Assembly: GCA_920105625.2 (NCBI GenBank)
Contig: OV050033.1
Location: 111,623,700-111,687,699 of the forward strand
Direction of reading: 5' to 3'
Source of the DNA: Clusia tigrina
Taxonomy: Eukaryota > Arthropoda > Insecta > Diptera > Clusiidae
DNA: 64,000 nucleotides
The notes under the pieces were generated by a model, which was not told the origin of the DNA, ran no database searches, and saw nothing but the letters and a program-made list of their open reading frames with translations. The stretch's first letter is position 1, and the number at the start of each line of letters is the position of its first letter. Made by a program: the position numbers and the translations under genes. Below, piece by piece: positions 33,853 to 48,395 of the stretch.

Positions 33853-36800
33853 GTAAAGGACGTACCGTATAGAAGTTCGGGCCATTTGAAGTTTTATCAG
33901 TATTTGATTTGGGACCCAAAGGTAGCTTAGCTTTGAGCGATAGCTTAAATTGACAAGAGGCTCGAGTACTTTATTGTTACAAAATTTCAAGGTTTTGTGA
34001 CGTTCCAGTAAAAAGTTACAAGCATTTGTATGTTGCAAACTTTGATAGGTGTACGATGTACCGTATAGAAGTTAGGACCATTTGAAGTTTTATCAGAGTT
34101 TGATTTGGGACTCAAGGGTAGCATAGCTTTGAGCGATAGCTTAAATTGACAAGAGGCTCGAGTACTTTATTGTTACAAAATTTCAAGATTTTATGACGCT
34201 CCAGTAAAAAGTTTCAAGCATTTGTATGTTGCAAACTTTGATAGGTGTAGGACGTACCGTATAGAAGTTAGGGCCATTTGAAGTTTCATCAGTGTTTGAT
34301 TTGGGACTCAAGGGTAGCATAGCTTTGAGCGATAGCTTAAATTGACAAGAGGCTCGAGTACTTTATTGTTACAAAATTTCAAGGTTTTATAACGCTCCAG
34401 TAAAAAGTTACAAGCATTTGTATGTTGCAAACTTTGATAGGTGTAGGACGTACCGTATATAATTTAGGGCCATTTGAAGTTTTATCAGTGTTTGATTTGG
34501 GAGTCAAGGGTAGCATAGCTTTGAGCGATAGCTTAAATTGAAAAGAGGCTCGAGTACTTTATTGTTACAAAATTTCAAGGTTTTATGACCCTTCAGCAAA
34601 AAGTTACAAGCATTTGTATGTTGCAAACTTTCATAGGTGTAGGACGTACTGTATAGAAGTTAGGGCCATTTGAAGCTTTATCAGTAATTAATTTCATGGT
34701 TTTATGACGCTCCAGTAAAAAGTTACAAGCATTTGTATGTAGCAAACTTTGATAGGTGTAGGCCGTTCCGTATAGAATTTAAGGCCATTTGAAGTTTTAT
34801 CAGTGTTTGATTTGGGACTCAAGGGTAGCATAGCTTTGAGCGATAGCTTAAATTGACAAGAGGCTCGAGTACTTTATTGTTACACAATTTCAAGGTTTTA
34901 TGACGCTCCAGTAAAAAGTTACAAGCATTTGTATGTTGCAAACTTTGATAAGTATAGGACGTACCGTATAGAAGTTAGGGCCATTTGAAGTTTTATCAGT
35001 GTTTGATTTGGGACCCAAGGGTAGCATGGCTTTGAGCGATAGCTTAAATGGACAAGAGGCTCGAGTACTTAATTGTTAGAAAATTTCAAGGTCTTATGAC
35101 GCTCCAGTAAAAAGTTACAAGCATTTGTATGTTAGAAACTTTTATAGGTGTAGGACGTACCGTATAGAAGTTAGTGCCATTTGAAGTTTTACCAGTGTTT
35201 CATTTGGGACGCGAGGGTAGCATAGCTTTGAGCGATAAATTAAATTGACACGAAGCTCGAGTACTTTATTCTTACAAAATTTCAAGGTTTTATGACGCTC
35301 CAGTAAAAAGTTACAAGCATTTGTATGTTGCAAACTTTGATAGGTATAGGACGTACCGTATAGAAGTTAGGGCCATTTGAAGTTTTATCAGTATTTGATT
35401 TGGGACCCAAAGGTAGCTTAGCTTTGAGCGATAGCTTAAATTGACAAGAGGCTCGAGTACTTTATTGTTACAAAATTTCAAGGTTTTATGACGCTCCAGT
35501 AAAAAGTTACAAGCATTTGTATGTTGCAAACTTTGATAGGTGTACGACGTACCGTATAGAAGTTAGGACCATTTGAAGTTTTATCAGTGTTTGATTTGGG
35601 ACTCAAGGGTAGCATAGCTTTGAGCGATAACTTAAATTGACAAGAGGCTCGAGTACTTTATTGTTACAAAATTTCAAGGTTTTATGACGCTCCAGTAAAA
35701 AGTTTCAAGCATTTGTATGTTGCAAACTTTGATAGGTGTAGGACGTACCGTATAGAAGTTAGTGCCATTTGAAGTTTCATCAGTGTTTGATTTGGGACTC
35801 AAGGGTAGCATAGCTTTGAGCGATAGCTTAAATTGACAAGAGGCTCGAGTACTTTATTGTTACAAAATTTCAAGGTTTTATGACGCTCCAGTAAAAAGTT
35901 ACAAGCATTTGTATGTTGCAAACTTTGATAGGTGTAGGACGTACCGTATATAATTTAGGGCCATTTGAAGTTTTATCAGTGTTTGATTTGGGACTCAAGG
36001 GTAGCATAGCTTTGAGCGATAGCTTAAATTGAAAAGAGGCTCGAGTACTTTATTGTTACAAAATTTCAAGGTTTTATGACCCTCCAGCAAAAAGTTACAA
36101 GCATTTGTATGTTGCAAACTTTCATAGGTGTAGGACGTACTGTATAGAAGTTAGGGCCATTTGAAGCTTTATCAGTAATTAATTTCATGGTTTTATGACG
36201 CTACAGTAAAAAGTTACAAGCATTTGTATGTAGCAAACTTTGATAGGTGTAGGCCGTTCCGTATAGAATTTAAGGCCATTTGAAGTTTTATCAGTGTTTG
36301 ATTTGGGACTCAAGGGTAGCATAGCTTTGAGCGATGGCTTAAATTGACAAGAGGCTCGAGTACTTTATTGTTACAAAATTTCAAGGTTTTATGACGCTCC
36401 AGTAAAAAGTTTCAAGCATTTGTATGTTGCAAACTTTGATAGGTGTAGGACGTACCGTATAGAAGTTGGGACCATTTGAAGTTTTATCAGTGTTTGATTT
36501 GGGACTCAATGGTAGCATAGTTTTGAGCGATAGCTTACATTGACAAGAGACTCGAGTACTTTATTGTAACAAAATTTCAAGGTTTTATGACGCTCCAGTA
36601 AAAAGTTACAAGCATTTGCATGTTGCAAACTTTGATAGGTGTAGGACATACCGTATAGAAGTTATTGCCATTTGAAGTTTTATCAGTGCTTGATTTGGGA
36701 CTCAAGGGTAGCATAGCTTAAATTGACAAGAGGCTCGAGTACTTTATTGTTACAAAATTTCAAGGTTTTATGACCCTCCAGTAAAAAGTTACAAGCATTT

Positions 36801-39800
36801 GTATGTCGCAAACTTTCATAGGTGTAGGACGTACTGTATAGAAGTTAGGGTCATTTGAAGCTTTATCAGTTATTGATTTCATGGTTTTATGACGCTCCAG
36901 TAAAAAGTTAGAAGCATTTGCATGTTGCAAACTTTGATAGGTGTAGGACGTTCCGTATAGAATTTAGGGCCATTTGAAGTTTTATCAGTGTTTGATTTGG
37001 GACTCAAGGGTATCATAGCTTTTAGCGATAACTCAAATTGACGAGAGGCTCGTGTACTTTATTGTTACAAAATTTCAAGGGTTTATGACGCTCCAGTAAA
37101 AAGTTACAAGCATTTGTATGTTGCAAACTTTGATAAGTATAGGACGTACCGTATAGAAGTTAGGGCCATTTGAAGTTTTATCAGTGTTTGATTTGGGACC
37201 CAAGGGTTGCATGGCTTTGAGCGATAGCTTAAATGGACAAGAGGCTCGAGTACTTAATTGTTAGAAAATTTCAAGGTCTAATGACGCTCCAGTAAAAAGT
37301 TACAAGCCTTTGTATGTTACAAACTTTGATAGGTGTAGGACATACCGTATAGAAGTTAGTGCCATTTGAAGTTTTACCAGTGTTTGATTTGGGACGCGAG
37401 GGTAGCATAGCTTTGAGCGATAACTTAAATTGACAAGAGGCTCGAGTACTTTATTGTTACAAAATTTCAAGGTTTTATGACGCTCCAGTAAAAAGTTACA
37501 AGCATTTGTATGTTGCAAACTTTGATAGGTGTAGGACGTACCGTATAGAAGTTGGGACCATTTGAAGTTTTTTCAGTGTTTGATTTGGGACTCAATGGTA
37601 GCATAGCTTTGAGCGATAGCTTACATTGACAAGAGACTCGAGTACTTTATTGTAACAAAATTTCAAGGTTTTTTGACGCTCCAGTAAAAAGTTACAAGCA
37701 TTTGCATGTTGCAAACTTTGATAGGTGTAGGACATACTGTATAGAAGTTAGGGCCATTTGAAGTTTTATCAGTGCTTGATTTGGGACTCAAGGGTAGCAT
37801 AGCTTTGAGCGATAGCTTAAATTGACAAGAGGCTCGAGTACTTGATTGTTACAAAATTTCAAGGTTTTATGACACTCCAGTAAAAAGTTACAAGCATTTG
37901 TATGTCGCAAACTTTCATAGGTGTAGGACGTACTGTATAGAACTTAGGGTCATTTGAAGCTTTATCAGTAATTGATTTCGTGGTTTTATGACGCTCCAGT
38001 AAAAAGTTACAAGCATTTGCATGTTGCAAACTTTGATAGGTGTAGGACGTTCCGTATAGAATTTAGGGCCATTTGAAGTTTTATCAGTGTTTGATTTGGG
38101 ACTCAAGGGTAGCATAGCTTTGAGCGATAGCTTAAATTGACAAGAGGCTCGAGTACTTTATTGTTACAAAATGTCAAGGTTTTATGACGCTCCAGTAAAA
38201 AGTTACAAGCATTTGTATGTAGCAAACTTTGATAGGTATAGGACGAACCGTATAGAAGTTAGGGCCATTTGAAGTTTTATCAGTGTTTGTTTTGGGACCC
38301 AAGAGTAGCTTAGCTTTGAGCGATATCTTAAATTGACAAGAGGCTCGAGTACTTTATTGTTACAAAATTTAAAGGTTTTATGGTGCTCCAGTAAAAAGTT
38401 ACAAGCATTTGTATGTTGCAAACTTTGATGGGTATAGGTCGTACCGTATAGAAGTTAGGGCCGTTTGAAGTTTTACCAGTGTTTGATTTGGGACGCGAGG
38501 GTAGCATAGCTTTGAGCGATAACTTAAATTGACAAGAGGCTCGAGTACTTTATTGTTACAAAATTTCAAGGTTTTATGACGCTCCAGTAAAAAGTTACAA
38601 GCATTTGTATGTTGCAAACTTTGATAGGTGTAGGACGTACCGTATAGAAGTTGGGACCATTTGAAGTTTTATCAGTGTTTGATTTGGGACTCAATGGTAG
38701 CATAGCTTTGAGCGATAGCTTACATTGACAGGAGACTCGAGTACTTTATTGTAACAAAATTTCAAGGTTTTATGACGCTCCAGTAAAAAGTTACAAGCAT
38801 TTGCATGTTGCAAACTTTGATAGGTGTAGGACATACCGTATAGAAGTTAGGGCCATTTGAAGTTTTATCAGTGCTTGATTTGGGACTCAAGGGTAGCATA
38901 GCTTTGAGCGATAGCTTAAATTGACAAGAGGCTCGAGTACTTTATTGTTACAAAATTTCAAGGTTTTATGACCCTCCAGTAAAAAGTTACAAGCATTTGT
39001 ATGTCGCAAACTTTCATAGGTGTAGGACGTACTGTATAGAAGTTAGGGTCATTTGAAGCTTTATCAGTTATTGATTTCATGGTTTTATGACGCTCCAGTA
39101 AAAACTTAGAAGCATTTGCATGCTGCAAACTTTGATAGGTGTAGGACGTTCTGTATAGAATTTAGGGCCATTTGAAGTTTTATCAGTGTTTGATTTGGGA
39201 CTCAAGGGTATCATAGCTTTTAGCGATAACTTAAATTGACGAGAGGCTCGTGTACTTCATTGTTACAAAATTTCAAGGGTTTATGACGCTCCAGTAAAAA
39301 GTTACAAGCATTTGTATGTTGCAAACTTTGATAAGTATAGGACGTACCGTATAGAAGTTAGGGCCATTTGAAGTTTTATCAGTGTTTGATTTGGGACCCA
39401 AGGGTTGCATGGCTTTGAGCGATAGCTTAAATGGACAAGAGGCTCGAGTACTTAATTGTTAGAAAATTTCAAGGTCTTATGACGCTCCAGTAAAAAGTTA
39501 CAAGCCTTTGTATGTTACAAACTTTGATAGGTGTAGGACGTACCGTATAGAAGTTAGTGCCATTTGAAGTTTTACCAGTGTTTGATTTGGGACGCGAGGG
39601 TAGCATAGCTTTGAGCGATAACTTAAATTGACAAGAGACTCGAGTACTTTATTGTAACAAAATTTCAAGGTTTTTTGACGCTCCAGTAAAAAGTTACAAG
39701 CATTTGCATGTTGCAAACTTTGATAGGTGTAGGACATACTGTATAGAAGTTAGGGCCATTTGAAGTTTTATCAGTGCTTGATTTGGGACTCAAGGGTAGC

Positions 39801-42019
39801 ATAGCTTTGAGCGATAGCTTAAATTGACAAGAGGCTCGAGTACTTTATTGTTACAAAATTTCAAGTTTTTATGACCCTCCAGTAAAAAGTTACAAGCATT
39901 TGTATGTATCAAACTTTGATAGGTATAGGACGAACCGTATAGAAGTTAGGGCCATTTGAAGTTTTATCAGTGTTTGTTTTGGGACCCAAGAGTAGCTTAG
40001 CTTTGAGCGATATCTTAAACTGACAAGAGGCTCGAGTGCTTTATTGTTACAAAATTTAAAGGTTTTATGGTGCTCCAGTAAAAAGTTACAAACATTTGTA
40101 TGTTGCAAACTTTGATAGGTATAGGTCGTACCGTATAGAAGTTAAGGCCGTTTGAAGTATTTGATTTGGGACTCGAGGGTAGCATAGCTTTGAGCGATAA
40201 CTTAAATTGACAAGTGGCTCGAGTACTTTATTCTTAAAAAATTTCAAGGTTTTATGACGCTCCAGTAAAAAGTTACAAGCATTTGTATGTTTGCAAACTT
40301 TGATAGGTGTACGACGTAGCGTATAGAAGTTAGGACCATTTGAAGTTTTATCAGTGTTTGATTTGGGGCTCAATGGTAGCATAGCTTTGAGCGAGAGCTT
40401 ACATTGACAAGAGGCACGAGTACTTTATTGTTACAAAATTTCAAGGTTTTATGACGCTCCCGTAAAAAGTTTCAAGCATTTGTATGTTGCAAACTTTGAT
40501 AGGTGTAGGACGTACCGTATAGAAGTTAGGGCCATTTGAAGTTTCATCAGTGTTTGATTTGGGACTCAAGGGTAGCATAGCTTTGAGCGATAGCTTAAAA
40601 TGACAAGAGGTTCGAGTACTTTATTGTTACAAAATTTCAAGGTTTTATGACGCTCCAGTAAAAAGTTACAAGCATTTGAATGTTGCAAACTTTCATAGGT
40701 GTAGGACGTACCGTATATAATTTAGGGCCATTTGAAGTTTTATCAGTGTTTGATTTGGGACTCAAGGGTAGCATAGCTTTGAGCGATAGCTTAAATTGAA
40801 AAGAGGCTCGAGTACTTTATTGTTACAAAATTTCAAGGTTTTATGACCCTCCAGCAAAAAGTTACAGGCATTTGTATGTTGCAAACTTTCATAGGTGTAG
40901 GACGTACTGTATAGAAGTTAGGGCCATTTGAAGCTTTATCAGTAATTAATTTCATGGTTTTATGACGCTCCAGTAAAAAGTTACAAGCATTTGTATGTAG
41001 CAAACTTTGATAGGTGTAGGCCGTTCCGTATAGAATTTAAGGCCATTTGAAGTTTTATCAGTGTTTGATTTGGACTCAAGGGTAGCATGGCTTTGAGCGA
41101 TAGCTTAAATGGACAAGAGGCTCGAGTACTTAATTGTTAGAAAATTTCAAGGTCTTATGACGCTCCAGTAAAAAGTTACAAGCATTTGTATGTTACAAAC
41201 TTTGATAGGTGTAGGACGTACCGTATAGAAGTTAGTGCCATTTGAAGTTTTACCAGTGTTTGATTTGGGACGCGAGGGTAGCATAGCTTTGAGCGATAAC
41301 TTAAATTGACAAGAGGCTCGAGTACTTTATTGTTACAAAATTTCAAGGTTTTATGACGCTCCAGTAAAAAGTTACAAGCATTCGTATGTTGCAAAGTTTG
41401 ATAGGTATAGGACGAACCGTATAGAAGTTAGGGCCATTTGAAGTTTTATCAGTGTTTGTTTTGGGACCCAAGAGTAGCTTAGCTTTGAGCGATATCTTAA
41501 ATTGACAAGAGGCTCGAGTACTTTATTGTTACAAAATTTAAAGGTTTTATGGTGCTCCAGTAAAAAGTTACAAGCATTTGTATGTTGCAAACTTTGACAG
41601 GTATAGGTCGTACCGTATAGAAGTTAGGGCCGTTTGAAGTGTTTGATTTGGGACTCGAGGGTAGCATAGCTTTGAGCGATAACTTAAATTGACAAGAGGC
41701 TCGAGTACTTTATTCTTAAAAAATTTCAAGGTTTTATGACGTTCCAGTAAAAAGTTACAAGCATTTGTATGTTGCAAACTTTGATAGGTGTACGACGTAC
41801 CGTATAGAAGTTAGGACCATTTGAAGTTTTATCAGTGTTTGATTTGGGACTCAATGGTAGCATAGCTTTGAGCGATAGCTTACATTGACAAGAGGCTCGA
41901 GTACTTTATTGTTACAAAATTTCAAGGTTTTATGACGCTCCAGTAAAAAGTTACAAGCATTTGTATGTTGCAAACTTTGATAGGTGTAGGACGTACCGTA
42001 TAGAAGTTGGGACCATTTG

Positions 42020-43335
42020 AAGTTTTTTCAGTGTTTGTTTTGGGACCCAAGAGTAGCTTAGCTTTGAGCGATATCTTAAACTGACAAGAGGCTCGAGTAC
42101 TTTATTGTTACAAAATTTAAAGGTTTTATGGTGCTCCAGTAAAAAGTTACAAACATTTGTATGTTGCAAACTTTGATAGGTATAGGTCGTACCGTATAGA
42201 AGTTAGGGCCGTTTGAAGTATTTGATTTGGGACTCGAGGGTAGCATAGCTTTGAGCGATAACTTAAATTGACAAGAGGTTCGAGTACTTTATTGTTACAA
42301 AGTTTCAAGGTTTTATGACGCTCCAGTAAAAAGTTACAAGCATTTGTATGTTGCAAACTTTCATAGGTGTAGGACGTACCGTATATAATTTAGGGCCATT
42401 TGAAGTTTTTCAGTGTTTGATTTGGGACTCAATGGTAGCATAGCTTTGAGCGATAGCTTACATTGACAAGAGACTCGAGTACTTTATTGTAACAAAATTT
42501 CAAGGTTTTTTGACGCTCCAGTAAAAAGTTACAAGCATTTGCATGTTGCAAACTTTGATAGGTGTAGGACATACTGTATAGAAGTTAGGGCCATTTGAAA
42601 TTTTATCAGTGTTTGTTTTGGGACCCAAGAGTAGCTTAGCTTTGAGCGATATCTTAAACTGACAAGAGGCTCGAGTACTTTATTGTTACAAAATTTAAAG
42701 GTTTTATGGTGCTCCAGTAAAAAGTTACAAACATTTGTATGTTGCAAACTTTGATAGGTATAGGTCGTACCGTATAGAAGTTAGGGCCGTTTGAAGTATT
42801 TGATTTGGGACTCGAGGGTAGCATAGCTTTGAGCGATAACTTAAATTGACAAGAGGTTCGAGTACTTTATTGTTACAAAGTTTCAAGGTTTTATGACGCT
42901 CCAGTAAAAAGTTACAAGCATTTGTATGTTGCAAACTTTCATAGGTGTAGGACGTACCGTATATAATTTAGGGCCATTTGAAGTTTTTCAGTGTTTGATT
43001 TGGGACTCAATGGTAGCATAGCTTTGAGCGATAGCTTACATTGACAAGAGACTCGAGTACTTTATTGTAACAAAATTTCAAGGTTTTTTGACGCTCCAGT
43101 AAAAAGTTACAAGCATTTGCATGTTGCAAACTTTGATAGGTGTAGGACATACTGTATAGAAGTTAGGGCCATTTGAAATTTTATCAGTGTTTGTTTTGGG
43201 ACCCAAGAGTAGCTTAGCTTTGAGCGATATCTTAAACTGACAAGAGGCTCGAGTACTTTATTGTTACAAAATTTAAAGGTTTTATGGTGCTCCAGTAAAA
43301 AGTTACAAACATTTGTATGTTGCAAACTTTGATAG
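42020..43335. repeat. 578-bp higher-order repeat, two copies and edges
   Basis: Three-unit period of 578 bp, that is 196 + 195 + 187. The 195-bp member has GAAGTTTTTCAG instead of GAAGTTTTATCAG (about 42403 and 42981). Other shared marks are ACAAAGTTTCAAGG (42297 and 42875) and TGAAATTTTATCAG (42596 and 43174). The two copies look identical over most of their length. This is the shortest higher-order period lacking a 119-bp unit. Confidence 0.82.
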
Positions 43336-46300
43336 GTATCGGTCGTACCGTATAGAAGTTAGGGCCGTTTGAAGTATTTGATTTGGGACTCGAGGGTAGC
43401 ATAGCTTTGAGCGATAACTTAAATTGACAAGTGGCTCGAGTACTTTATTCTTAAAAAATTTCAAGGTTTTATGACGCTCCAGTAAAAAGTTACAAGCATT
43501 TGTATGTTTGCAAACTTTGATAGGTGTACGACGTAGCGTATAGAAGTTAGGACCATTTGAAGTTTTATCAGTGCTTGATTTGGGGCTCAATGGTAGCATA
43601 GCTTTGAGCGAGAGCTTACATTGACAAGAGGCACGAGTACTTTATTGTTACAAAATTTCAAGGTTTTATGACGCTCCAGTAAAAAGTTTCAAGCATTTGT
43701 ATGTTGCAAACTTTGATAGGTGTAGGACGTACCGTATAGAAGTTAGGGCCATTTGAAGTTTCATCAGTGTTTGATTTGGGACTCAAGGGTAGCATAGCTT
43801 TGAGCGATAGCTTAAATTGACAAGAGGTTCGAGTACTTTATTGTTACAAAATTTCAAGGTTTTATGACGCTCCAGTAAAAAGTTACAAGCATTTGTATGT
43901 TGCAAACTTTCATAGGTGTAGGACGTACCGTATATAATTTAGGGCCATTTGAAGTTTTATCAGTGTTTGATTTGGGACTCAAGGGTAGCATAGCTTTGAG
44001 CGATAGCTTCAATTGAAAAGAGGCTCGAGTACTTTATTGTTACAAAATTTCAAGGTTTTATGACCCTCCAGCAAAAAGTTACAAGCATTTGTATGTTGCA
44101 AACTTTCATAGGTGTAGGACGTACTGTATAGAAGTTAGGGCCATTTGAAGCTTTATCAGTAATTAATTTCATGGTTTTATGACGCTCCAGTAAAAAGTTA
44201 CAAGCATTTGTATGTAGCAAACTTTGATAGGTGTAGGCCGTTCCGTATAGAATTTAAGGCCATTTGAAGTTTTATCAGTGTTTGATTTGGACTCAAGGGT
44301 AGCATGGCTTTGAGCGATAGCTTAAATGGACAAGAGGCTCGAGTACTTAATTGTTAGAAAATTTCAAGGTCTTATGACGCTCCAGTAAAAAGTTACAAGC
44401 ATTTGTATGTTACAAACTTTGATAGGTGTAGGACGTACCGTATAGAAGTTAGTGCCATTTGAAGTTTTACCAGTGTTTGATTTGGGACGCGAGGGTAGCA
44501 TAGCTTTGAGCGATAACTTAAATTGACAAGAGGCTCGAGTACTTTATTGTTACAAAATTTCATGGTTTTATGACGCTCCAGTAAAAAGTTACAAGCATTT
44601 GCATGTTGCAAACTTTGATAGGTGTAGGACGTTCCGTATAGAATTTAGGGCCATTTGAAGTTTTATCAGTGTTTGATTTGGGGCTCAAGGGTAGCATAGC
44701 TTTGAGCGATAGCTTAAATTGACAAGAGGCTCGAGTACTTTATTGTTACAAAATGTCAAGGTTTTATGACGCTCCAGTAAAAAGTTACAAGCATTCGTAT
44801 GTTGCAAAGTTTGATAGGTATAGGACGAACCGTATAGAAGTTAGGGCCATTTGAAGTTTTATCAGTGTTTGTTTTGGGACCCAAGAGTAGCTTAGCTTTG
44901 AGCGATATCTTAAATTGACAAGAGGCTCGAGTACTTTATTGTTACAAAATTTAAAGGTTTTATGGTGCTCCAGTAAAAAGTTACAAGCATTTGTATGTTG
45001 CAAACTTTGACAGGTGAAGGTCGTACCGTATAGAAGTTAGGGCCGTTTGAAGTGTTTGATTTGGGACTCGAGGGTAGCATAGCTTTGAGCGATAACTTAA
45101 ATTGACAAGAGGCTCGAGTACTTTATTCTTAAAAAATTTCAAGGTTTTATGACGTTCCAGTAAAAAGTTACAAGCATTTGTATGTTGCAAACTTTGATAG
45201 GTGTACGACGTACCGTATAGAAGTTAGGACCATTTGAAGTTTTATCAGTGTTTGATTTGGGACTCAATGGTAGCATAGCTTTGAGCGATAGCTTACATTG
45301 ATAAGAGGCTCGAGTACTTTATTGTTACAAAATTTCAAGGTTTTATGACGCTCCAGTAAAAAGTTACAAGCATTTGTATGTTGCAAACTTTGATAGGTGT
45401 AGGACGTACCGTATAGAAGTTGGGACCATTTGAAGTTTTTTCAGTGTTTGTTTTGGGACCCAAGAGTAGCTTAGCTTTGAGCGATATCTTAAACTGACAA
45501 GAGGCTCGAGTACTTTATTGTTACAAAATTTAAAGGTTTTATGCTGCTCCAGTAAAAAGTTACAAACATTTGTATGTTGCAAACTTTGATAGGTATAGGT
45601 CTTACCGTATATAAGTTAGGGCCGTTTGAAGTATTTGATTTGGGACTCGTGGGTAGCATAGCTTTGAGCGATAACTTAAATTGACATGAGGTTCGAGTAC
45701 TTTATTGTTACAAAATTTCAAGGTTTTATGACGCTCCAGTAAAAAGTTACAAGCATTTGTATGTTGCAAACTTTCATAGGTGTAGGACGTACCGTATATA
45801 ATTTAGGGCCATTTGAAGTTTTATCAGTGTTTGATTTGGGACTCAATGGTAGCATAGCTTTGAGCGATAGCTTACATTGACAAGAGACTCGAGTACTTTA
45901 TTGTAACAAAATTTCAAGGTTTTTTGACGCTCCAGTAAAAAGTTACAAGCATTTGCATGTTGCAAACTTTGATAGGTGTAGGACATACTGTATAGAAGTT
46001 AGGGCCATTTGAAGTTTTATCAGTGCTTGATTTGGGACTCAAGGGTAGCATAGCTTTGAGCGATAGCTTAAATTGACAAGAGGCTCGAGTCCTTGATTGT
46101 TACAAAATTTCAAGGTTTTATGACCCTCCAGTAAAAAGTTACAAGCATTTGTATGTATCAAACTTTGATAGGTATAGGACGAACCGTATAGAAGTTAGGG
46201 CCATTTGAAGTTTTATCAGTGTTTGTTTTGGGACTCAAGAGTAGCTTAGCTTTGAGCGATATCTTAAACTGACAAGAGGCTCGAGTACTTTATTGTTACA

Positions 46301-48395
46301 AAATTTAAAGGTTTTATGGTGCTCCAGTAAAAAGTTACAAACATTTGTATGTTGCAAACTTTGATAGGTATAGGTCGTACCGTATAGAAGTTAGGGCCGT
46401 TTGAAGTATTTGATTTGGGACTCGAGGGTAGCATAGCTTTGAGCGATAACTTAAATTGACAAGTGGCTCGAGTACTTTATTCTTAAAAAATTTCAAGGTT
46501 TTATGACGCTCCAGTAAAAAGTTACAAGCATTTGTATGTTTGCAAACTTTGATAGGTGTACGACGTAGCGTATAGAAGTTAGGACCATTCGAAGTTTTAT
46601 CAGTGTTTGATTTGGGGCTCAATGGTAGCATAGCTTTGAGCGAGAGCTTACATTGACAAGAGGCTCGAGTACTTTATTGTTACAAAATTTCAAGGTTTTA
46701 TGACGCTCCAGTGAAAAGTTTCAAGCATTTGTATGTTGCAAACTTTGATAGGTGTAGGACGTACCGTATAGAAGTTAGGGCCATTTGAAGTTTCATCAGT
46801 GTTTGATTTGGGACTCAAGGGTAGCATAGCTTTGAGCGATAGCTTAAATTGACAAGAGGTTCGAGTACTTTATTGTTACAAAATTTCAAGGTTTTATGAC
46901 GCTCCAGTAAAAAGTTACAAGCATTTGTATGTTGCAAACTTTCATAGGTGTAGGACGTACCGTATATAATTTAGGGCCATTTGAAGTTTTATCAGTGTTT
47001 GATTTGGGACTCAAGGGTAGCATAGCTTTGAGCGATAGCTTAAATTGAAAAGAGGCTCGAGTACTTTATTGTTACAAAATTTCAAGGTTTTATGACCCTC
47101 CAGCAAAAAGTTACAAGCATTTGTATGTTGCAAACTTTCATAGGTGTAGGACGTACTGTATAGAAGTTAGGGCCATTTGAAGCTTTATCAGTAATTAATT
47201 TCATGGTTTTATGACGCTCCAGTAAAAAGTTACAAGCATTTGTATGTAGCAAACTTTGATAGGTGTAGGCCGTTCCGTATAGAATTTAAGGCCATTTGAA
47301 GTTTTATAAGTGTTTGATTTGGACTCAAGGGTAGCATGGCTTTGAGCGATAGCTTAAATGGACAAGAGGCTCGAGTACTTAATTGTTAGAAAATTTCAAG
47401 GTCTTATGACGCTCCAGTAAAAAGTTACAAGCATTTGTATGTTACAAACTTTGATAGGTGTAGGACGTACCGTATAGAAGTTAGTGCCATTTGAAGTTTT
47501 ACCAGTGTTTGATTTGGGACGCGAGGGTAGCATAGCTTTGAGCGATAACTTAAATTGACAAGAGGCTCGAGTACTTTATTGTTACAAAATTTCATGGTTT
47601 TATGACGCTCCAGTAAAAAGTTACAAGCATTTGCATGTTGCAAACTTTGATAGGTGTAGGACGTTCCGTATAGAATTTAGGGCCATTTGAAGTTTTATCA
47701 GTGTTTGATTTGGGGCTCAAGGGTAGCATAGCTTTGAGCGATAGCTTAAATTGACAAGAGGCTCGAGTACTTTATTGTTACAAAATTTCAAGGTTTTATG
47801 ACGCTCCAGTAAAAAGTTACAAGCATTCGTATGTTGCAAAGTTTGATAGGTATAGGACGAACCGTATAGAAGTTAGGGCCATTTGAAGTTTTATCAGTGT
47901 TTGTTTTGGGACCCAAGAGTAGCTTAGCTTTGAGCGATATCTTAAATTGACAAGAGGCTCGAGTACTTTATTGTTACAAAATTTAAAAGTTTTATGGTGC
48001 TCCAGTAAAAAGTTACAAGCATTTGTATGTTGCAAACTTTGACAGGTATAGGTCGTACCGTATAGAAGTTAGGGCCGTTTGAAGTGTTTGATTTGGGACT
48101 CGAGGGTAGCATAGCTTTGAGCGATAACTTAAATTGACAAGAGGCTCGAGTACTTTATTCTTAAAAAATTTCAAGGTTTTATGACGTTCCAGTAAAAAGT
48201 TACAAGCATTTGTATGTTGCAAACTTTGATAGGTGTACGACGTACCGTATAGAAGTTAGGACCATTTGAAGTTTTATCAGTGTTTGATTTGGGACTCAAT
48301 GGTAGCATAGCTTTGAGCGATAGCTTACATTGACAAGAGGCTCGAGTACTTTATTGTTACAAAATTTCAAGGTTTTATGACGCTCCAGTAAAAAG
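43303..48395. repeat. 3032-bp higher-order repeat, one full and one partial copy
   Basis: Segment 43303-46334 matches 46335 to about 48395 at offset 3032, equal to twelve 196-bp units, two 187-bp, one 188-bp and one 119-bp, minus one base. The first 1.5 kb of this block also occurs at about 40086 (offset 3217), 51369 (offset 5034 from 46335) and 55236 (offset 3867 from 51369), and in similar form at 8787 and 14938 left of the retroelement. Confidence 0.75.
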
